Part shown: positions 1 to 11,120 of the stretch, piece by piece
Position numbering within the stretch: position 1 is the first letter of the stretch
Layout of the letters: each line of letters begins with the position of its first letter
From: Proteobacteria bacterium UBA6920
GTDB taxonomy: Bacteria > Pseudomonadota > Gammaproteobacteria > SG8-11
Direction of reading: 5' to 3'
NCBI GenBank assembly: GCA_002448875.1
Contig: DKAS01000193.1
Span: 4,714-36,317 of the forward strand
DNA length: 31,604 nucleotides
The notes under the pieces: generated by a model
Seen by the model: only the letters and a program-made list of their open reading frames with translations
What the model was told of the DNA's origin: nothing
Database searches by the model: none
Position numbers and translations under genes: made by a program

Positions 1-833
1 TGGTGAAGGCCGGCTCCGGCGCCCTGACCCTGGGCGTGCCCACCTCGCCCGGCGTGCCAGTGGCGCTGGCCGAACACACCATTACTCTGGCGTACAACGA
101 TCTCGAACAGGTGAAGGAAGCTTTTGCCCATGTGGGTCATCAGATCGCCTGCATCATCGTCGAGCCGGTGGCCGGCAACATGAACTGTGTGCCACCCAAG
201 GCCGGCTTCCTGCAGGGCCTGCGCCAGGTATGCGATGAATACGGCGCGGTGCTGATTTTCGACGAGGTGATGACCGGTTTTCGCGTCGCCCTGGGCGGCG
301 CCCAGGAATACTACAAAGTGAAGCCCGATCTGACCACCCTGGGCAAAGTCATCGGCGGCGGTCTGCCGGTCGGCGCCTTCGGCGGCAAGCGCCAGATCAT
401 GGAAAAAATCGCACCTCTGGGGCCGGTCTACCAGGCGGGCACGCTGTCCGGCAACCCGGTGTCGATGGCGGCGGGCCTGGCGATGCTGAATCTGATCAGC
501 ACACCGGATTTCTTCACCCGTCTCACTGCCCGCACCAAACAGCTGGTCGATGGTCTGCAGGCCAAGGCTCAAACGGCGGGTATTCCGCTGGCGGTGAACC
601 AGGTGGGCGGCATGTTCGGTCTGTTTTTCACCGACGCGCCGCTGGTGGAAAACTTTGCCCAGGTGACGCGCTGCAATGTCGATCGCTTTCGCCTGTTCTT
701 CCATGGCATGCTGGAACAGGGCGTGTACCTGGCACCGTCGGCCTACGAGGCCGGCTTCGTATCCAGCGCCCACGGCGACAAGGAAATTGAACTTACGCTG
801 CAGGCAGCCGCCAAAGTCCTGGCCACTCTGTAG
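1..833 (+). CDS. hemL: Glutamate-1-semialdehyde 2,1-aminomutase, C-terminal part (5' end cut by window edge)
   Basis: PLP-dependent cytosolic enzyme that converts glutamate-1-semialdehyde to 5-aminolevulinate in the C5 route to tetrapyrroles. The frame is open from the first base (the first codon is split), so the gene begins outside the window and about 276 C-terminal residues are seen. They follow the E. coli HemL sequence closely: the [15 protein letters not shown] block, [11 protein letters not shown] with the PLP-contacting Asp, [17 protein letters not shown] with the Schiff-base lysine, the [10 protein letters not shown] loop, and the C-terminal [13 protein letters not shown]. The apparent GTG at base 3 is an internal Val codon of the conserved [11 protein letters not shown] segment, not a start. 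Heme supply suits the cytochrome-rich content downstream, but hemL is a housekeeping gene and there is no sign of cotranscription with it. Identification is firm. Confidence 0.96.
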   Translation, partial: VKAGSGALTLGVPTSPGVPVALAEHTITLAYNDLEQVKEAFAHVGHQIACIIVEPVAGNMNCVPPKAGFLQGLRQVCDEYGAVLIFDEVMTGFRVALGGAQEYYKVKPDLTTLGKVIGGGLPVGAFGGKRQIMEKIAPLGPVYQAGTLSGNPVSMAAGLAMLNLISTPDFFTRLTARTKQLVDGLQAKAQTAGIPLAVNQVGGMFGLFFTDAPLVENFAQVTRCNVDRFRLFFHGMLEQGVYLAPSAYEAGFVSSAHGDKEIELTLQAAAKVLATL

Positions 834-1053
834 GGTGTCTGGTCCGCGCCGTGGGGGCGAGGTGGTAACGGTTTCCGAACATTGTTCACCGAGCGGTGTC
901 GAGGTTCCAGCGGCGCACCAACGTCGCGCCGCGGGCGATTAAGACTAATGGTAGGTAAACGCACCCTGCGCGGCCGAACACCGTGATAACGGATTATATA
1001 TACCGGGCGATGTTGCCGCCGCAACGGCGCCTTGACCGGTTGAGCATCAATAC

Positions 1054-3042
1054 ATGGATTTCTTCTCCATTCAAGCGCTGATCGACTGGGTGACGCTGCA
1101 CCAGCAGTGGGCCTATCTGGTGGTGTTTCTGGTGGCCGTGGTCGAGGCGCTGACCGTGGTCGGCATTCTGGTGCCGGGTATCGCCATCATGCTGGGTATC
1201 GGCACTCTGGTGGGTCTGGGTGCGCTGCACCTGGGATACTGCCTGCTGTGGGCGACGCTGGGCGCCATTGTCGGCGACGGCATCAGCTTCTGGCTGGGGC
1301 GGCGTTTTCACCAGCAGCTGCGCAATCTCTGGCCCTTGACCCGCTATCCGGAACTGATCCCGCGGGGCGAGGCGTTCTTTCAGAAACACGGCGGCAAGGG
1401 TGTACTGCTCTGCCGGTTTTTCGGCCCGGTACGCGCGATTCTGCCGACGGTGGCGGGGATGCTGGGCATGCCGCCGTTGCGCTTCTATCTCTTTAATATT
1501 GTTTCCGCTGTCGCCTGGGCGCCGGCCATACTCCTGCCCGGGGTGGCGTTCGGCGCCTCGTTGTCCCTGGCCAGTGAGGTCACCGGCCGTCTGGCCGGGT
1601 TGCTGCTGGGCTTCATCGTTACCGCCTGGGTGGTGTTTCGCCTGGTGCAGCTGGCGGCCCACTGGCTGCAGCCGCGGGCGGAAAGAATGGTGCGCCGCCT
1701 GGCGCGCCTGGAGGAGAAGCGTTTCGTCGGTCGCATGGTCAGCGCCGTGATCGACCCGGACAAACCGGAGCTGCTGGGTTTGTTTACCCTGACCCTGCTG
1801 CTGGTGCTGGCCATGGCCGGGTTCCTGTATTTCCTCAAAATCGCCAACGGCGGCGAACTGTATTTTCGCCTCGACAGCATGGTGGAAGGGCAGCTGCGTG
1901 ACTATCACATGCCCTGGCTGCAGTCGCTCAGCGGCGCGGTCATCGGTTTCGGTTCGCCCTGGCTGTCGCTGATCTCCGGGGTGCTGATCACCGGGGCGCT
2001 GTATCTGCGTCGCTACCGGGTGGCGGCCAGCCACTGGCTCAGCGCTCTGCTGTTCGCCTGGCTGGCGCCGCTGCTCATCAGCCTGCTGCTGGCCAACGAG
2101 GCGCGCGCGGCGCTGCCGGTACGCCACTTCATTCCCGATCTGTCACTGCTGCTGACCACCATCATGACCGGTATGCTGTGCGTCATGATCAGCCGCGAAA
2201 TGCCGCCGCGCAGCCGCTGGCTGCCTTATTCGGTTTATGCGGTGGTGCTGCTCGCGGTGAGCTTCGCCTATTTTTACTGGCGTGAGATCCTGTTCGTCGA
2301 CGTGCTGGGCGGCATCACCCTGGGACTGATCGCGGTGGCGCTGCTGGGCATCGCTTATCAGCGCCACGCCGACCGGCGTCTGCCGGCTGCCTATCTGGGA
2401 ATGATGAGCCTGGTGCTGCTGGCGCTGCCCCTGGCCTGGGGCGCGATCGAAACCGAGGACGCCTTGCCGCGGGATTCGCACCAGCAAGCGCGGGTGATCG
2501 AGGCCAGCGATTGGTGGGACCAGGGCTGGCGCCAGGTGTCACTCAGTTCGCGCGTCGCCCGCGTCCGTCAGCTGCATCCCGTGACCTGGCAGTGGGCCGG
2601 CGATTTGCCGCGGATCGAGGCCACGCTGGCGCGCGGCGGCTGGCGGCCGGCGGTAAAGCTCAACTGGCGTACCAGCCTCTTCTGGCTGGCGCCGGACGCC
2701 GATGTGCTGTCACTGCCGGTGCTGCCGCATGTATACGACGGTTATTTCCCGCTGCTGACCCTGGTGCACGAGACGCAACAGGGCAATGAACTGAAGGTGT
2801 TGCGCGTCTGGCGTTCCACTTATCAGCTGGCGTCGGGAGAGCCGATCTGGCTGGGTAATGTCAGCGTGGTGACGGTGCGCCAGCATGTGCCGTTCCTGCG
2901 CTACCTGGTGACGCTGCCCGATTATCAGGAGCCGCTGCGCGATCTCTACCGTGAGTTGAGCGTGCAACCGCTGCACCAGGACGCGGCGGCGGAATTGCAG
3001 TTCAACCAGGCGGATCGCAATCTGCTGCTGTTGCGCTGGTGA
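1054..3042 (+). CDS. DedA / PAP2-like / LssY_C fusion membrane protein
   Basis: 662-residue inner-membrane protein with three parts. Residues 1-200 are a DedA (SNARE-associated, VTT) domain: Glu31 in a membrane re-entrant-like segment and the RFFGPVRAILPTVAG motif (121-135). DedA proteins are linked to lipid-carrier or phospholipid translocation. Residues about 240-450 are polytopic and resemble a PAP2 phosphatase. Residues about 480-650 match the LssY C-terminal domain (SLPVLPHVYDGY, LKVLRVWRST). This architecture is known in proteobacteria. The PAP2 part looks inactive: where PSGH is expected there is FIPDLS (about 359-364), and before DVLGG (about 416-420) the SR-x5-H residues are missing. 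The stop codon abuts the convergent neighbour with no gap. Domain calls are firm; the cellular substrate is unknown. Confidence 0.85.
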   Translation: MDFFSIQALIDWVTLHQQWAYLVVFLVAVVEALTVVGILVPGIAIMLGIGTLVGLGALHLGYCLLWATLGAIVGDGISFWLGRRFHQQLRNLWPLTRYPELIPRGEAFFQKHGGKGVLLCRFFGPVRAILPTVAGMLGMPPLRFYLFNIVSAVAWAPAILLPGVAFGASLSLASEVTGRLAGLLLGFIVTAWVVFRLVQLAAHWLQPRAERMVRRLARLEEKRFVGRMVSAVIDPDKPELLGLFTLTLLLVLAMAGFLYFLKIANGGELYFRLDSMVEGQLRDYHMPWLQSLSGAVIGFGSPWLSLISGVLITGALYLRRYRVAASHWLSALLFAWLAPLLISLLLANEARAALPVRHFIPDLSLLLTTIMTGMLCVMISREMPPRSRWLPYSVYAVVLLAVSFAYFYWREILFVDVLGGITLGLIAVALLGIAYQRHADRRLPAAYLGMMSLVLLALPLAWGAIETEDALPRDSHQQARVIEASDWWDQGWRQVSLSSRVARVRQLHPVTWQWAGDLPRIEATLARGGWRPAVKLNWRTSLFWLAPDADVLSLPVLPHVYDGYFPLLTLVHETQQGNELKVLRVWRSTYQLASGEPIWLGNVSVVTVRQHVPFLRYLVTLPDYQEPLRDLYRELSVQPLHQDAAAELQFNQADRNLLLLRW

Positions 3043-3636
3043 TCAGCCGCGTTTGAGATCGACGATCAGCTGTGACAGGTATTCGAGACGTTGCAGCGGT
3101 TCATCGAGCTGCAGGAAGTACTGCTTCTGCGACAGCGGCAGGGGCAGCAGTTCGCTGAGGCGCGCGCCCACCCAGTAGGCGTCATCGTAGTTTTCCGGCA
3201 GGCGGACGTAAGGGTAGCCCATTTGCGTGATCATGGCGCGCAGCATCACCGCCATGTGGCGATAGGCGGCCGGTAGCGGCACGTGTTCCTCGTTGGCGAG
3301 GCGATGGACGTCGGCGATGATCAGCTGGTTGTCCTGCACCCGCAGGCGGTCGATGTGGAAGCGCTGCAGGCCCTGAATGGTGATGCCCAGCAGGCCGTCG
3401 TCGCGCAGATGAAAATAGCTGATTTCCACCAGCGTGCCTACATCGTAGGTGCGGGCAGCGGCGCCGGTGTCCTTGCCCTCCTGGATCAGGCAGACGCCGA
3501 AGTTGCTGCCGTCTTTCATGCAGTTGCTGATCATGTCCAGGTAGCGTGGTTCGAACACGCGCAGCGGCAGGGCGCCACCGGGGAACAGCACCGTGTGCAG
3601 GGGGAACAGCGGTACGGTCAGTTCATTCGGCGCCAT
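3043..3636 (-). CDS. LON substrate-binding-domain protein (peptidase S16-like, no protease domain)
   Basis: Cytosolic protein of 197 residues consisting only of the LON N-terminal substrate-binding domain: [27 protein letters not shown] near the N-terminus, followed by the GVCLIQEG and VGTLVEI strands. The ATPase and Ser/Lys protease domains of Lon are absent, as is normal for this stand-alone family. I chose the ATG at 3636 because a GGGG ribosome-binding-like run lies just upstream; a GTG at 3642 would add two residues. The start overlaps the end of ubiX by 14 bp, suggesting translational coupling in a leftward operon (membrane protein, mpl, ubiX, this gene). The biochemical role of the stand-alone family is not established. 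Confidence 0.85.
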   Translation of the reverse strand: MAPNELTVPLFPLHTVLFPGGALPLRVFEPRYLDMISNCMKDGSNFGVCLIQEGKDTGAAARTYDVGTLVEISYFHLRDDGLLGITIQGLQRFHIDRLRVQDNQLIIADVHRLANEEHVPLPAAYRHMAVMLRAMITQMGYPYVRLPENYDDAYWVGARLSELLPLPLSQKQYFLQLDEPLQRLEYLSQLIVDLKRG

Positions 3637-4243
3637 CCTCACCCCAGCGAGCCTGCAGTGCGTGGTCCACTTCCAGGTGGTCGAGAATGCGCGCGACGAT
3701 GAAGTCCACCAGCGCGTCGACGCTGCGCGGTTGTTGGTAGAAACCGGGGTTGGCCGGCAGGATGACGGCGTTCATCCGCGCCAGGCGCAGCATGTTCTCC
3801 AGATGGATCACGGACAGCGGCGTTTCCCGCGGCACCAGGATCAGCTTGCGCTGCTCCTTGAGCATGACGTCCGCCGCGCGCTCGATGAGATTATCGCTGC
3901 TGCCGCCGGCGATCGCGGCCACACTGCCGGAGGAGCAGGGGCAGACCACCATCGCCCAGGCGCGGTGCGAGCCGCTGGCCACCGGCGCCATCCATTGGTC
4001 CTTGGAAAATACCTGCAGCAGACCGGGATCGCTGCCGTAGCGCTGGCTGAAAAAACTGGCGATGTCGGCGGTGGTGGCCGGCAGGCGGCAATCGGTCTCG
4101 GTGTTGATCACCACCTGTGCCGCCGGCGAGATCATCAGGTAGACATGCCTGCCGGCCTGCAGCAGGCATTGCAGCAGGCGCAGGCCGTAAGGCGCGCCGG
4201 AGGCGCCGGTCATGGCGAGGATTACGCGATTCTTGTCAAGCAT
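3623..4243 (-). CDS. ubiX: Flavin prenyltransferase UbiX
   Basis: Joins a dimethylallyl group to FMN to make prenylated FMN, the cofactor of UbiD-type decarboxylases in ubiquinone synthesis. The 206-residue protein has the family signatures: the FMN-binding [10 protein letters not shown] loop at 11-20, the [26 protein letters not shown] segment (about residues 100-125), and the prenyl-phosphate-binding [16 protein letters not shown] block, followed by ILPANPGFY. Length is normal for the family. It overlaps the LON-domain gene downstream and follows mpl after about 78 bp, matching a leftward operon. Identification is firm. Confidence 0.95.
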   Translation of the reverse strand: MLDKNRVILAMTGASGAPYGLRLLQCLLQAGRHVYLMISPAAQVVINTETDCRLPATTADIASFFSQRYGSDPGLLQVFSKDQWMAPVASGSHRAWAMVVCPCSSGSVAAIAGGSSDNLIERAADVMLKEQRKLILVPRETPLSVIHLENMLRLARMNAVILPANPGFYQQPRSVDALVDFIVARILDHLEVDHALQARWGEDGAE

Positions 4244-4321
4244 GCGTTGCTGTTTCCATTCCAGTGGCAGACGGGTGCGGCGCGCCCCGGCCGGTCAACG
4301 GCCGGCACCAGCGGCGCGCCC

Positions 4322-5671
4322 TCAGGCACGCAGCCTGTGCAGCAGTTTTTCATGAATGCCGCCGAAGGCGCCATTGCTCATAATCAGGATGTGATCGCCG
4401 GGTTTGCGCATGGCGACGATGCTGTTGATGATGTCGTCGACCGTGTTGAACACCTGCGCCGGCGCCGTGCTTTGCCGCGCCACGTCCTCCAGGCTCCAGG
4501 GGATATCGCCCGGCTGCAGCATCAGCACCTGATCGGCGGCGGCCAGGGAGCCGGCCAGGGTATCGCGATGCGCGCCCAGGCGCATGGTGTTGGAACGCGG
4601 TTCGAGGACGGCGATGATGCGCGCCGTGTTTACCTTCTTGCGCAGTCCATCCAGGGTGGTGGCGATGGCGGTGGGGTGATGGGCGAAATCGTCGTAGATG
4701 GTGACGCCGTCGACCACGCCGCGGATCTCCAGCCGGCGTTTCACGTTCTCGAAACGCACCAGCGCCTCGATGGCGTTGGCCACCGGCACGCCGGCATGAT
4801 GGGCGGCGATGATGGCGGCGGTGGCATTGTCCATATTGTGCCGTCCCAGCAGATTCCAGGTTATTTCACCGACCACCTGGCCGTGCTGGCTGAGGGTAAA
4901 GCGGCTGCAATCGTCGTTGATCGCCTGCGCCAGCCATTCGCCCTTGCCGAAACCGGCCACCGGCGTCCAGCAGCCTTTGCCCAGGACATCATGCACATTG
5001 GCGTCGCTGGCGGGGTGGACGATGAGGCCGTTACCGGGCACGGTGCGCACCAGGTGATGAAACTGTTTCTTGATGGCGTTGAGATCTTCGAAGATATCGC
5101 CGTGGTCGAATTCGATATTGTTGATGATCAGGGTGCGGGCGCCGTAGTGAATGAACTTGGAGCGCTTGTCGAAGAAGGCGCTGTCGTATTCGTCGGCCTC
5201 GACCACGAAGAACGGATCGCCGCCGAGGCGCGCCGATACGCCGAAATTGCACGGCACGCCGCCGATGAGAAATCCGGGATTCATACCGTTGTGTTCCAGG
5301 ATCCAGGCCAGCATGCTGCTGGTGGTGGTTTTGCCGTGGGTGCCGGACACGCCCAGCACCCAGCGCTTGTGCAGCACATGCTCGGCCAGGAAGGCGGGGC
5401 CGGAAGTAAAGCGCATACTGCTGTTGAGCAGATGTTCCACCGCCTTGTTGCCGCGCCCCAGGGCATTGCCCACCACCACCAGGTCGGGCTGCGGACTCAG
5501 ATGCTCCGGCAAATAGCCCTGCATCAGTTCTATGCCCTGGGCTTCCAGTTGCGTGCTCATCGGCGGATAAACGTTGGCGTCCGAGCCGGTGACCTTATAA
5601 CCCAGCTGCCGGGCAAGGATGGCGATGCCGCCCATGAAGGTACCGCAGATACCCAGGATATGAATATGCAT
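4322..5671 (-). CDS. mpl: UDP-N-acetylmuramate:L-alanyl-gamma-D-glutamyl-meso-diaminopimelate ligase
   Basis: Cytosolic peptidoglycan-recycling ligase that attaches the recovered tripeptide to UDP-MurNAc, using ATP. The 449-residue protein starts MHIHILGICGTFMGG, the usual Mpl N-terminus. It has the Mur-ligase P-loop GTHGKTTTSSML, the central EADEYDSAFFDKRSKF motif, the NIEFDHGDIF segment and the YDDFAHHPTA motif. E. coli Mpl is slightly longer (457 residues). The reading frame stays open upstream to 5974, but the ATG at 5671 is chosen because it matches the family N-terminus and because the upstream extension runs antisense through the neighbouring membrane-protein gene. That gene ends only 2 bp upstream, so the two are very likely cotranscribed. 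Confidence 0.95.
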   Translation of the reverse strand: MHIHILGICGTFMGGIAILARQLGYKVTGSDANVYPPMSTQLEAQGIELMQGYLPEHLSPQPDLVVVGNALGRGNKAVEHLLNSSMRFTSGPAFLAEHVLHKRWVLGVSGTHGKTTTSSMLAWILEHNGMNPGFLIGGVPCNFGVSARLGGDPFFVVEADEYDSAFFDKRSKFIHYGARTLIINNIEFDHGDIFEDLNAIKKQFHHLVRTVPGNGLIVHPASDANVHDVLGKGCWTPVAGFGKGEWLAQAINDDCSRFTLSQHGQVVGEITWNLLGRHNMDNATAAIIAAHHAGVPVANAIEALVRFENVKRRLEIRGVVDGVTIYDDFAHHPTAIATTLDGLRKKVNTARIIAVLEPRSNTMRLGAHRDTLAGSLAAADQVLMLQPGDIPWSLEDVARQSTAPAQVFNTVDDIINSIVAMRKPGDHILIMSNGAFGGIHEKLLHRLRA

Positions 5672-5673
5672 GG

Positions 5674-6192
5674 TTAATTCGCCCCAATAAACAAGGACAC
5701 TTTGAGTGACAAGACGGCGTACATTAATGCAATACCTACACCAACTGGCATGGACACTTCCAGGGCATGCCGCAGAATGTGACCGATCACCACGATCTGC
5801 CAGATGGCGAGCACGAAAATGGCCAGGGACGCCAGGTTGGACAGGACGTTGCCTTCCTCGCCGCCGGCGATGATCAAGCCATGCAGCGGCCAGGACAGGG
5901 CCGTGAGCAGGACTGATGTCCCCACCAGGGCGGCCAGGGTCTGGCTGCGCCGCTGCGGTTGATTTTTGATCCACAGCGCGGCGTATCCCAGGCCCACCAG
6001 AATCAGGCAGTCCATGAGCGTGTAGAAAACCGCCTTACCCCCGCTCATGGGCGTCACCGACAGGGTGATGCCATAGGTGAGCAGCGCATAGACACCGACG
6101 GTGAGCAAGGTCAGGGGCGGTGAGTAGGGGATGTCCTGGGGATTGGCGCGCATCAGCAGGATACGATAGTAAAGCCGTACTATAGTTAGCAT
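5674..6192 (-). CDS. Small polytopic membrane protein of unknown function
   Basis: A 172-residue protein with four to five hydrophobic segments (for example LLTVGVYALLTYGITLSV, YTLMDCLILVGLGYAAL, LASLAIFVLAIWQIVVIGHIL, VGVGIALMYAVLSLKVSLFI). I do not recognise the family; it is weakly reminiscent of Yip1-type membrane domains. It is the first gene of the leftward mpl-ubiX-LON block, two bases ahead of mpl. The start is uncertain. ATG 6192 gives the form listed. ATG 6150 (MRANPQDIPY) is equally possible, because a TATAGT -10-like hexamer on the minus strand lies between the two; neither has a strong ribosome binding site. Function not assigned. Confidence 0.65.
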   Translation of the reverse strand: MLTIVRLYYRILLMRANPQDIPYSPPLTLLTVGVYALLTYGITLSVTPMSGGKAVFYTLMDCLILVGLGYAALWIKNQPQRRSQTLAALVGTSVLLTALSWPLHGLIIAGGEEGNVLSNLASLAIFVLAIWQIVVIGHILRHALEVSMPVGVGIALMYAVLSLKVSLFIGAN

Positions 6193-6338
6193 TTTTAAGT
6201 GTGGTCTCGTGTTACATCGGCCCGGGTTTGCCGCCGCGCGGGCCATTTCCCGCGTCGCAAGGGTGGCGTGAGCCACGGAGTTGTGAGTATCATGCCAGAA
6301 TGCGCGTATTTCCTGAAGACTGGCGCGCCCGGAGTCCC

Positions 6339-7490
6339 ATGAAAGAATATTTTGTAGACACACCCGAAAAACTGGATGAACTCTGTGATCGTCTGCAGGG
6401 CGCGGCGGCCATCGCCCTGGACACGGAATTCATGCGCGAGCGCACCTACTACGCCCAGTTGTCCCTGCTGCAGATCTGTAATGGCGAATTGATTGCCTGC
6501 GTCGATCCCCTGGCGCTGCCTGATCTGACGCCCCTGATGGACGTCATCTACGATCCGCAGATCCAGAAAGTCATGCACGCGGGCCGCCAGGATCTGGAAA
6601 TCTTTTTCGACCTGCGTGCCGACCTGCCGCGGCCGGTTTTTGATACCCAGGTAGGGGCGACACTGCTGGGCTACGGCGATCAGGTCAGCTACGCCACCCT
6701 GGTGCGAGACATGCTGGGCGTGGAATTGGAAAAAATTCATACCCGTACCAACTGGAGTCAGCGCCCCCTGGACAGCGGCCAGATCATCTATGCCCAGGAC
6801 GATGTGCGCTATCTGCTGCCCATCTGGCAGCGGCAGCTGCGCCAGCTGGCGGACCTGGGGCGCAGCGACTGGCTGGAAGAGGACTTCACCGACCTGACCG
6901 ATCGCCGGCACTACACCCGCGAGCCGCGGGAGGCCTGGCGCCGCATCCGCGGCATCCGTGTGCTCAAGGGGATGCAGCTGGCGGCCCTGCGCGAGCTGGC
7001 CGCCTGGCGCGAGGACCGGGCGCGGGAAATGGATAAGCCGCGCAAGTGGGTGCTGCCCGATGACGTGCTGGTGGATATCGCGCGGCGCATGCCGGAAAAC
7101 GAAGAGGTGCTGCGCAAAATGCGCGGTCTGGAACCGCAGATGCTCAAGCGCCTGGGCGGGGAAATCCTCGGGCAGGTGACGAAAACCCGCGGTCTGCCGG
7201 AAGCGGACTGGCCGACCCTGGGCTATCGTTTCACGCCCACGCCGGCGCAGGAGGCGCTGATCGACGCGATGATGGCCATGGTACGCCAGTGCGGCCTGCA
7301 GAATTCGGTCAGCCCCTCGGCCCTGGCCTCGCGCCGCGATCTCGAGCAATTGATCGCCGGCAAGTCGGAGCAGCCGCTGCTGCACGGTTGGCGCGGCAAG
7401 CTGGTGGGACGCAGTCTGCAGGCGTTTCTGCGCGGTGAAGTGGAGATCAAGGTGGTGCAGCAGACGCTGAGCATCGATATGGAGGTTTGA
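6339..7490 (+). CDS. rnd: Ribonuclease D
   Basis: 3'-5' exoribonuclease that trims tRNA precursors and other structured RNAs. The 383-residue protein (E. coli 375) has a DEDDy exonuclease domain, with DTEF (D28, E30), HAGRQDLEIFFDL for the second acidic motif, and YAQDDVRYLLPIW for the Tyr/Asp third motif. It is followed by HRDC domains that begin around REAWRRIRGIRVLKGMQL. The ATG at 6339 has GGAG seven to eight bases upstream and gives the canonical short N-terminus; an ATG at 6300 would add 13 residues without family support. It is transcribed divergently from the mpl block, with about 146 bp between. Confidence 0.95.
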   Translation: MKEYFVDTPEKLDELCDRLQGAAAIALDTEFMRERTYYAQLSLLQICNGELIACVDPLALPDLTPLMDVIYDPQIQKVMHAGRQDLEIFFDLRADLPRPVFDTQVGATLLGYGDQVSYATLVRDMLGVELEKIHTRTNWSQRPLDSGQIIYAQDDVRYLLPIWQRQLRQLADLGRSDWLEEDFTDLTDRRHYTREPREAWRRIRGIRVLKGMQLAALRELAAWREDRAREMDKPRKWVLPDDVLVDIARRMPENEEVLRKMRGLEPQMLKRLGGEILGQVTKTRGLPEADWPTLGYRFTPTPAQEALIDAMMAMVRQCGLQNSVSPSALASRRDLEQLIAGKSEQPLLHGWRGKLVGRSLQAFLRGEVEIKVVQQTLSIDMEV

Positions 7491-7521
7491 CCGCTCCTGC
7501 CTGACGCGCGGCGTATCCAGC

Positions 7522-8652
7522 ATGGCCCGTCCCCAGCCCAAATATCTGTTTCCCTGGCGCGAACACAACAGTTTCCAGTTGCTGGTCGATGGCCAGCGCT
7601 ACTTTCCGGCGATATTCTCCGCCCTGAGCCAGGCGCGGCACAGTATTTACTGTGAAATGTACCTGGTATCCTCCGGTCGCCTGCTGGACGATTTTCTCCA
7701 GCAGCTGGCGGCCGCCCGCCTGCGCGGTGTGCAAGTGTTTCTGCTGCTGGACGATTTCGGCGCCCGCGGCCTCAGCGCCGGCGATCGCCAGCGCCTGCAG
7801 GCCATGGGCGCGCAACTGGCGTTCTACAATCCGTTTCGCTTCTTGCGCTTGTCGCGCTCGCTGCTGCGCGATCATCGCAAGCTGCTGGTGGTGGACCACG
7901 CGGTCGCCTATACCGGCGGCGCCGGTCTCACCGATGATTTCTGGCGCAGCGAGCAGCCGCAGGCGCAATGGCTGGATCTGATGGTGCAGGCGCGCGGACC
8001 GGTAGTGGGCGACTGGGTCGCGTTGTTCAGTCGTTTGTGGAGCCAATGGTCCGCGGCGCCGTTGCCGGCGGCGCCCGGCGTTGCCGGCGGCGGTGGCGAG
8101 CAGCTGGGGCGGGTGGTGGTGAATCAGCTGCCGCGGCGTCTGGAGGTCAAACGCGCCGTGGTCAAGCGGGTGCTGATGGCGGAGCGGCGGGTATGGCTGG
8201 CGACGGCGTATTTCGTCCCGTCCCTGCGCCTGCGCCGCGCCCTGCGCAAGGCGGCGGCCAGCGGCGTCGACGTGCGCCTGCTGCTGCCCGGACAGTATAC
8301 CGATCATCCGGCGGTGCGCCATGCCAGCCGTCGTTACTATGCGTCCCTGCTGCGTGCCGGCGTGGCCATCTACGAACACCAGACGCGTTTCGTCCACGCC
8401 AAAATGCTGTTGTGCGACAACTGGGTGTCCATAGGATCGAGCAATATCGATCGCTGGGGGCAGCGCTGGAATCTGGATGCCAATCAGGAAATCGATGACA
8501 ATGCCTTCGCCGGCTGGGCGGAAGGATTTTTCAGCGGGGAATTTCCCGCCTGTGAGCGCATGCAGTGGGAAACCTGGCGGCGGCGTCCCTGGTATCGGCG
8601 GCTGGGCGAGTGGTTCTGGGGGCGGATCGACCGCTGGATCCACTCGCGCTGA
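7522..8652 (+). CDS. clsB: Phospholipase-D-family cardiolipin synthase, ClsB type
   Basis: Membrane-associated enzyme making cardiolipin from phosphatidylglycerol or phosphatidylethanolamine. At 376 residues and without N-terminal TM helices it matches ClsB rather than ClsA. Both HKD motifs are intact: H118-x-K120 in RDHRKLLVVD followed by TGGAGL, and H292-x-K294 in FVHAKMLLCD followed by IGSSNID. The opening FPWREHNSFQLLVDG and ALSQARHSIYCEMYLV are typical of the family. It follows rnd by 31 bp on the same strand. No strong ribosome binding site is visible, so the start is taken from the similarity. Family membership is firm; the donor lipid is inferred. Confidence 0.88.
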   Translation: MARPQPKYLFPWREHNSFQLLVDGQRYFPAIFSALSQARHSIYCEMYLVSSGRLLDDFLQQLAAARLRGVQVFLLLDDFGARGLSAGDRQRLQAMGAQLAFYNPFRFLRLSRSLLRDHRKLLVVDHAVAYTGGAGLTDDFWRSEQPQAQWLDLMVQARGPVVGDWVALFSRLWSQWSAAPLPAAPGVAGGGGEQLGRVVVNQLPRRLEVKRAVVKRVLMAERRVWLATAYFVPSLRLRRALRKAAASGVDVRLLLPGQYTDHPAVRHASRRYYASLLRAGVAIYEHQTRFVHAKMLLCDNWVSIGSSNIDRWGQRWNLDANQEIDDNAFAGWAEGFFSGEFPACERMQWETWRRRPWYRRLGEWFWGRIDRWIHSR

Positions 8653-8658
8653 TGCCGC

Positions 8659-10677
<2,019 letters not shown>

Positions 10678-11120
10678 GTTCGGCTCCAGTTAAATGGTAG
10701 ATTGGTCGTGTTGTGAATCGGTGGGCCGCGGCTGGCGTATCCGCCCGCTTTTCGCAAGCAGCAGCCAGGCGAATTACTGAAGTTGCAGAATTGCTGCCGA
10801 CCGCCGCGTTTTGTAACTGTCCAGCTTGCGCAGTTTGAGCCTGCGGATCTATTCCCGCTAAGTTCGGATTTCTGCATCGTAGAGCGGGTGGCCTGGGATG
10901 GCTTTTACGCCCGCGGCAACGCAGGGGGAACGTTTTTCCAGGACGTACAAGCGCCAGGGATGGCGCTTGTCGAGCCCACAGGGACGTGCTCGTGGCGGTC
11001 CTGGAAAAACGTTCCCCCTGCGTTGCGAAAAGCGGGTGGAAAAGCCATCACAGGCCACAAATTCAAACTTGTATTTTCATTGGCACATCACCCACAAACC
11101 GCTCGCTGCATAAACTCATC
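10678..11120. other. 443-bp intergenic region between two leftward genes
   Basis: No convincing gene is visible. The region holds the large nested inverted repeat (10890-11056) and, at 10740-10757, a fragment that matches 17 of 18 bases of the reverse complement of 11023-11040 in that repeat, as if left over from a second copy. The promoter of the aldolase/SDR gene should lie next to 10677, but no clear -10/-35 pair was found. Short open frames here (for example 10783-11280 on the plus strand) run straight through the inverted repeat and lack family features. Confidence 0.7.
10890..11056. repeat. 167-bp nested inverted repeat (REP/MITE-like palindromic element)
   Basis: A perfect 28-base inverted pair lies at 10917-10944 and 10998-11025. 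It is extended outward by a 17-base pair with one mismatch (10890-10906 against 11040-11056), separated by short unpaired stretches. Inside the loop is a second perfect hairpin, ACAAGCGCCA (10947-10956) with TGGCGCTTGT (10961-10970), followed by an imperfect one, CGAGC...GCTCG (10971-10992). The whole can fold as a branched cruciform. No transposase is encoded. The element sits downstream of the GT-C-like gene (leftward) and could also serve as its terminator. The architecture resembles small palindromic repeat families; membership is inferred. Confidence 0.88.

Noticed and set aside
3593..5677. A 694-codon open frame on the plus strand opposite ubiX and mpl
   Set aside because: Both minus-strand genes are unmistakable, and the plus-strand translation is His/Gly/Asp-rich with no domains.
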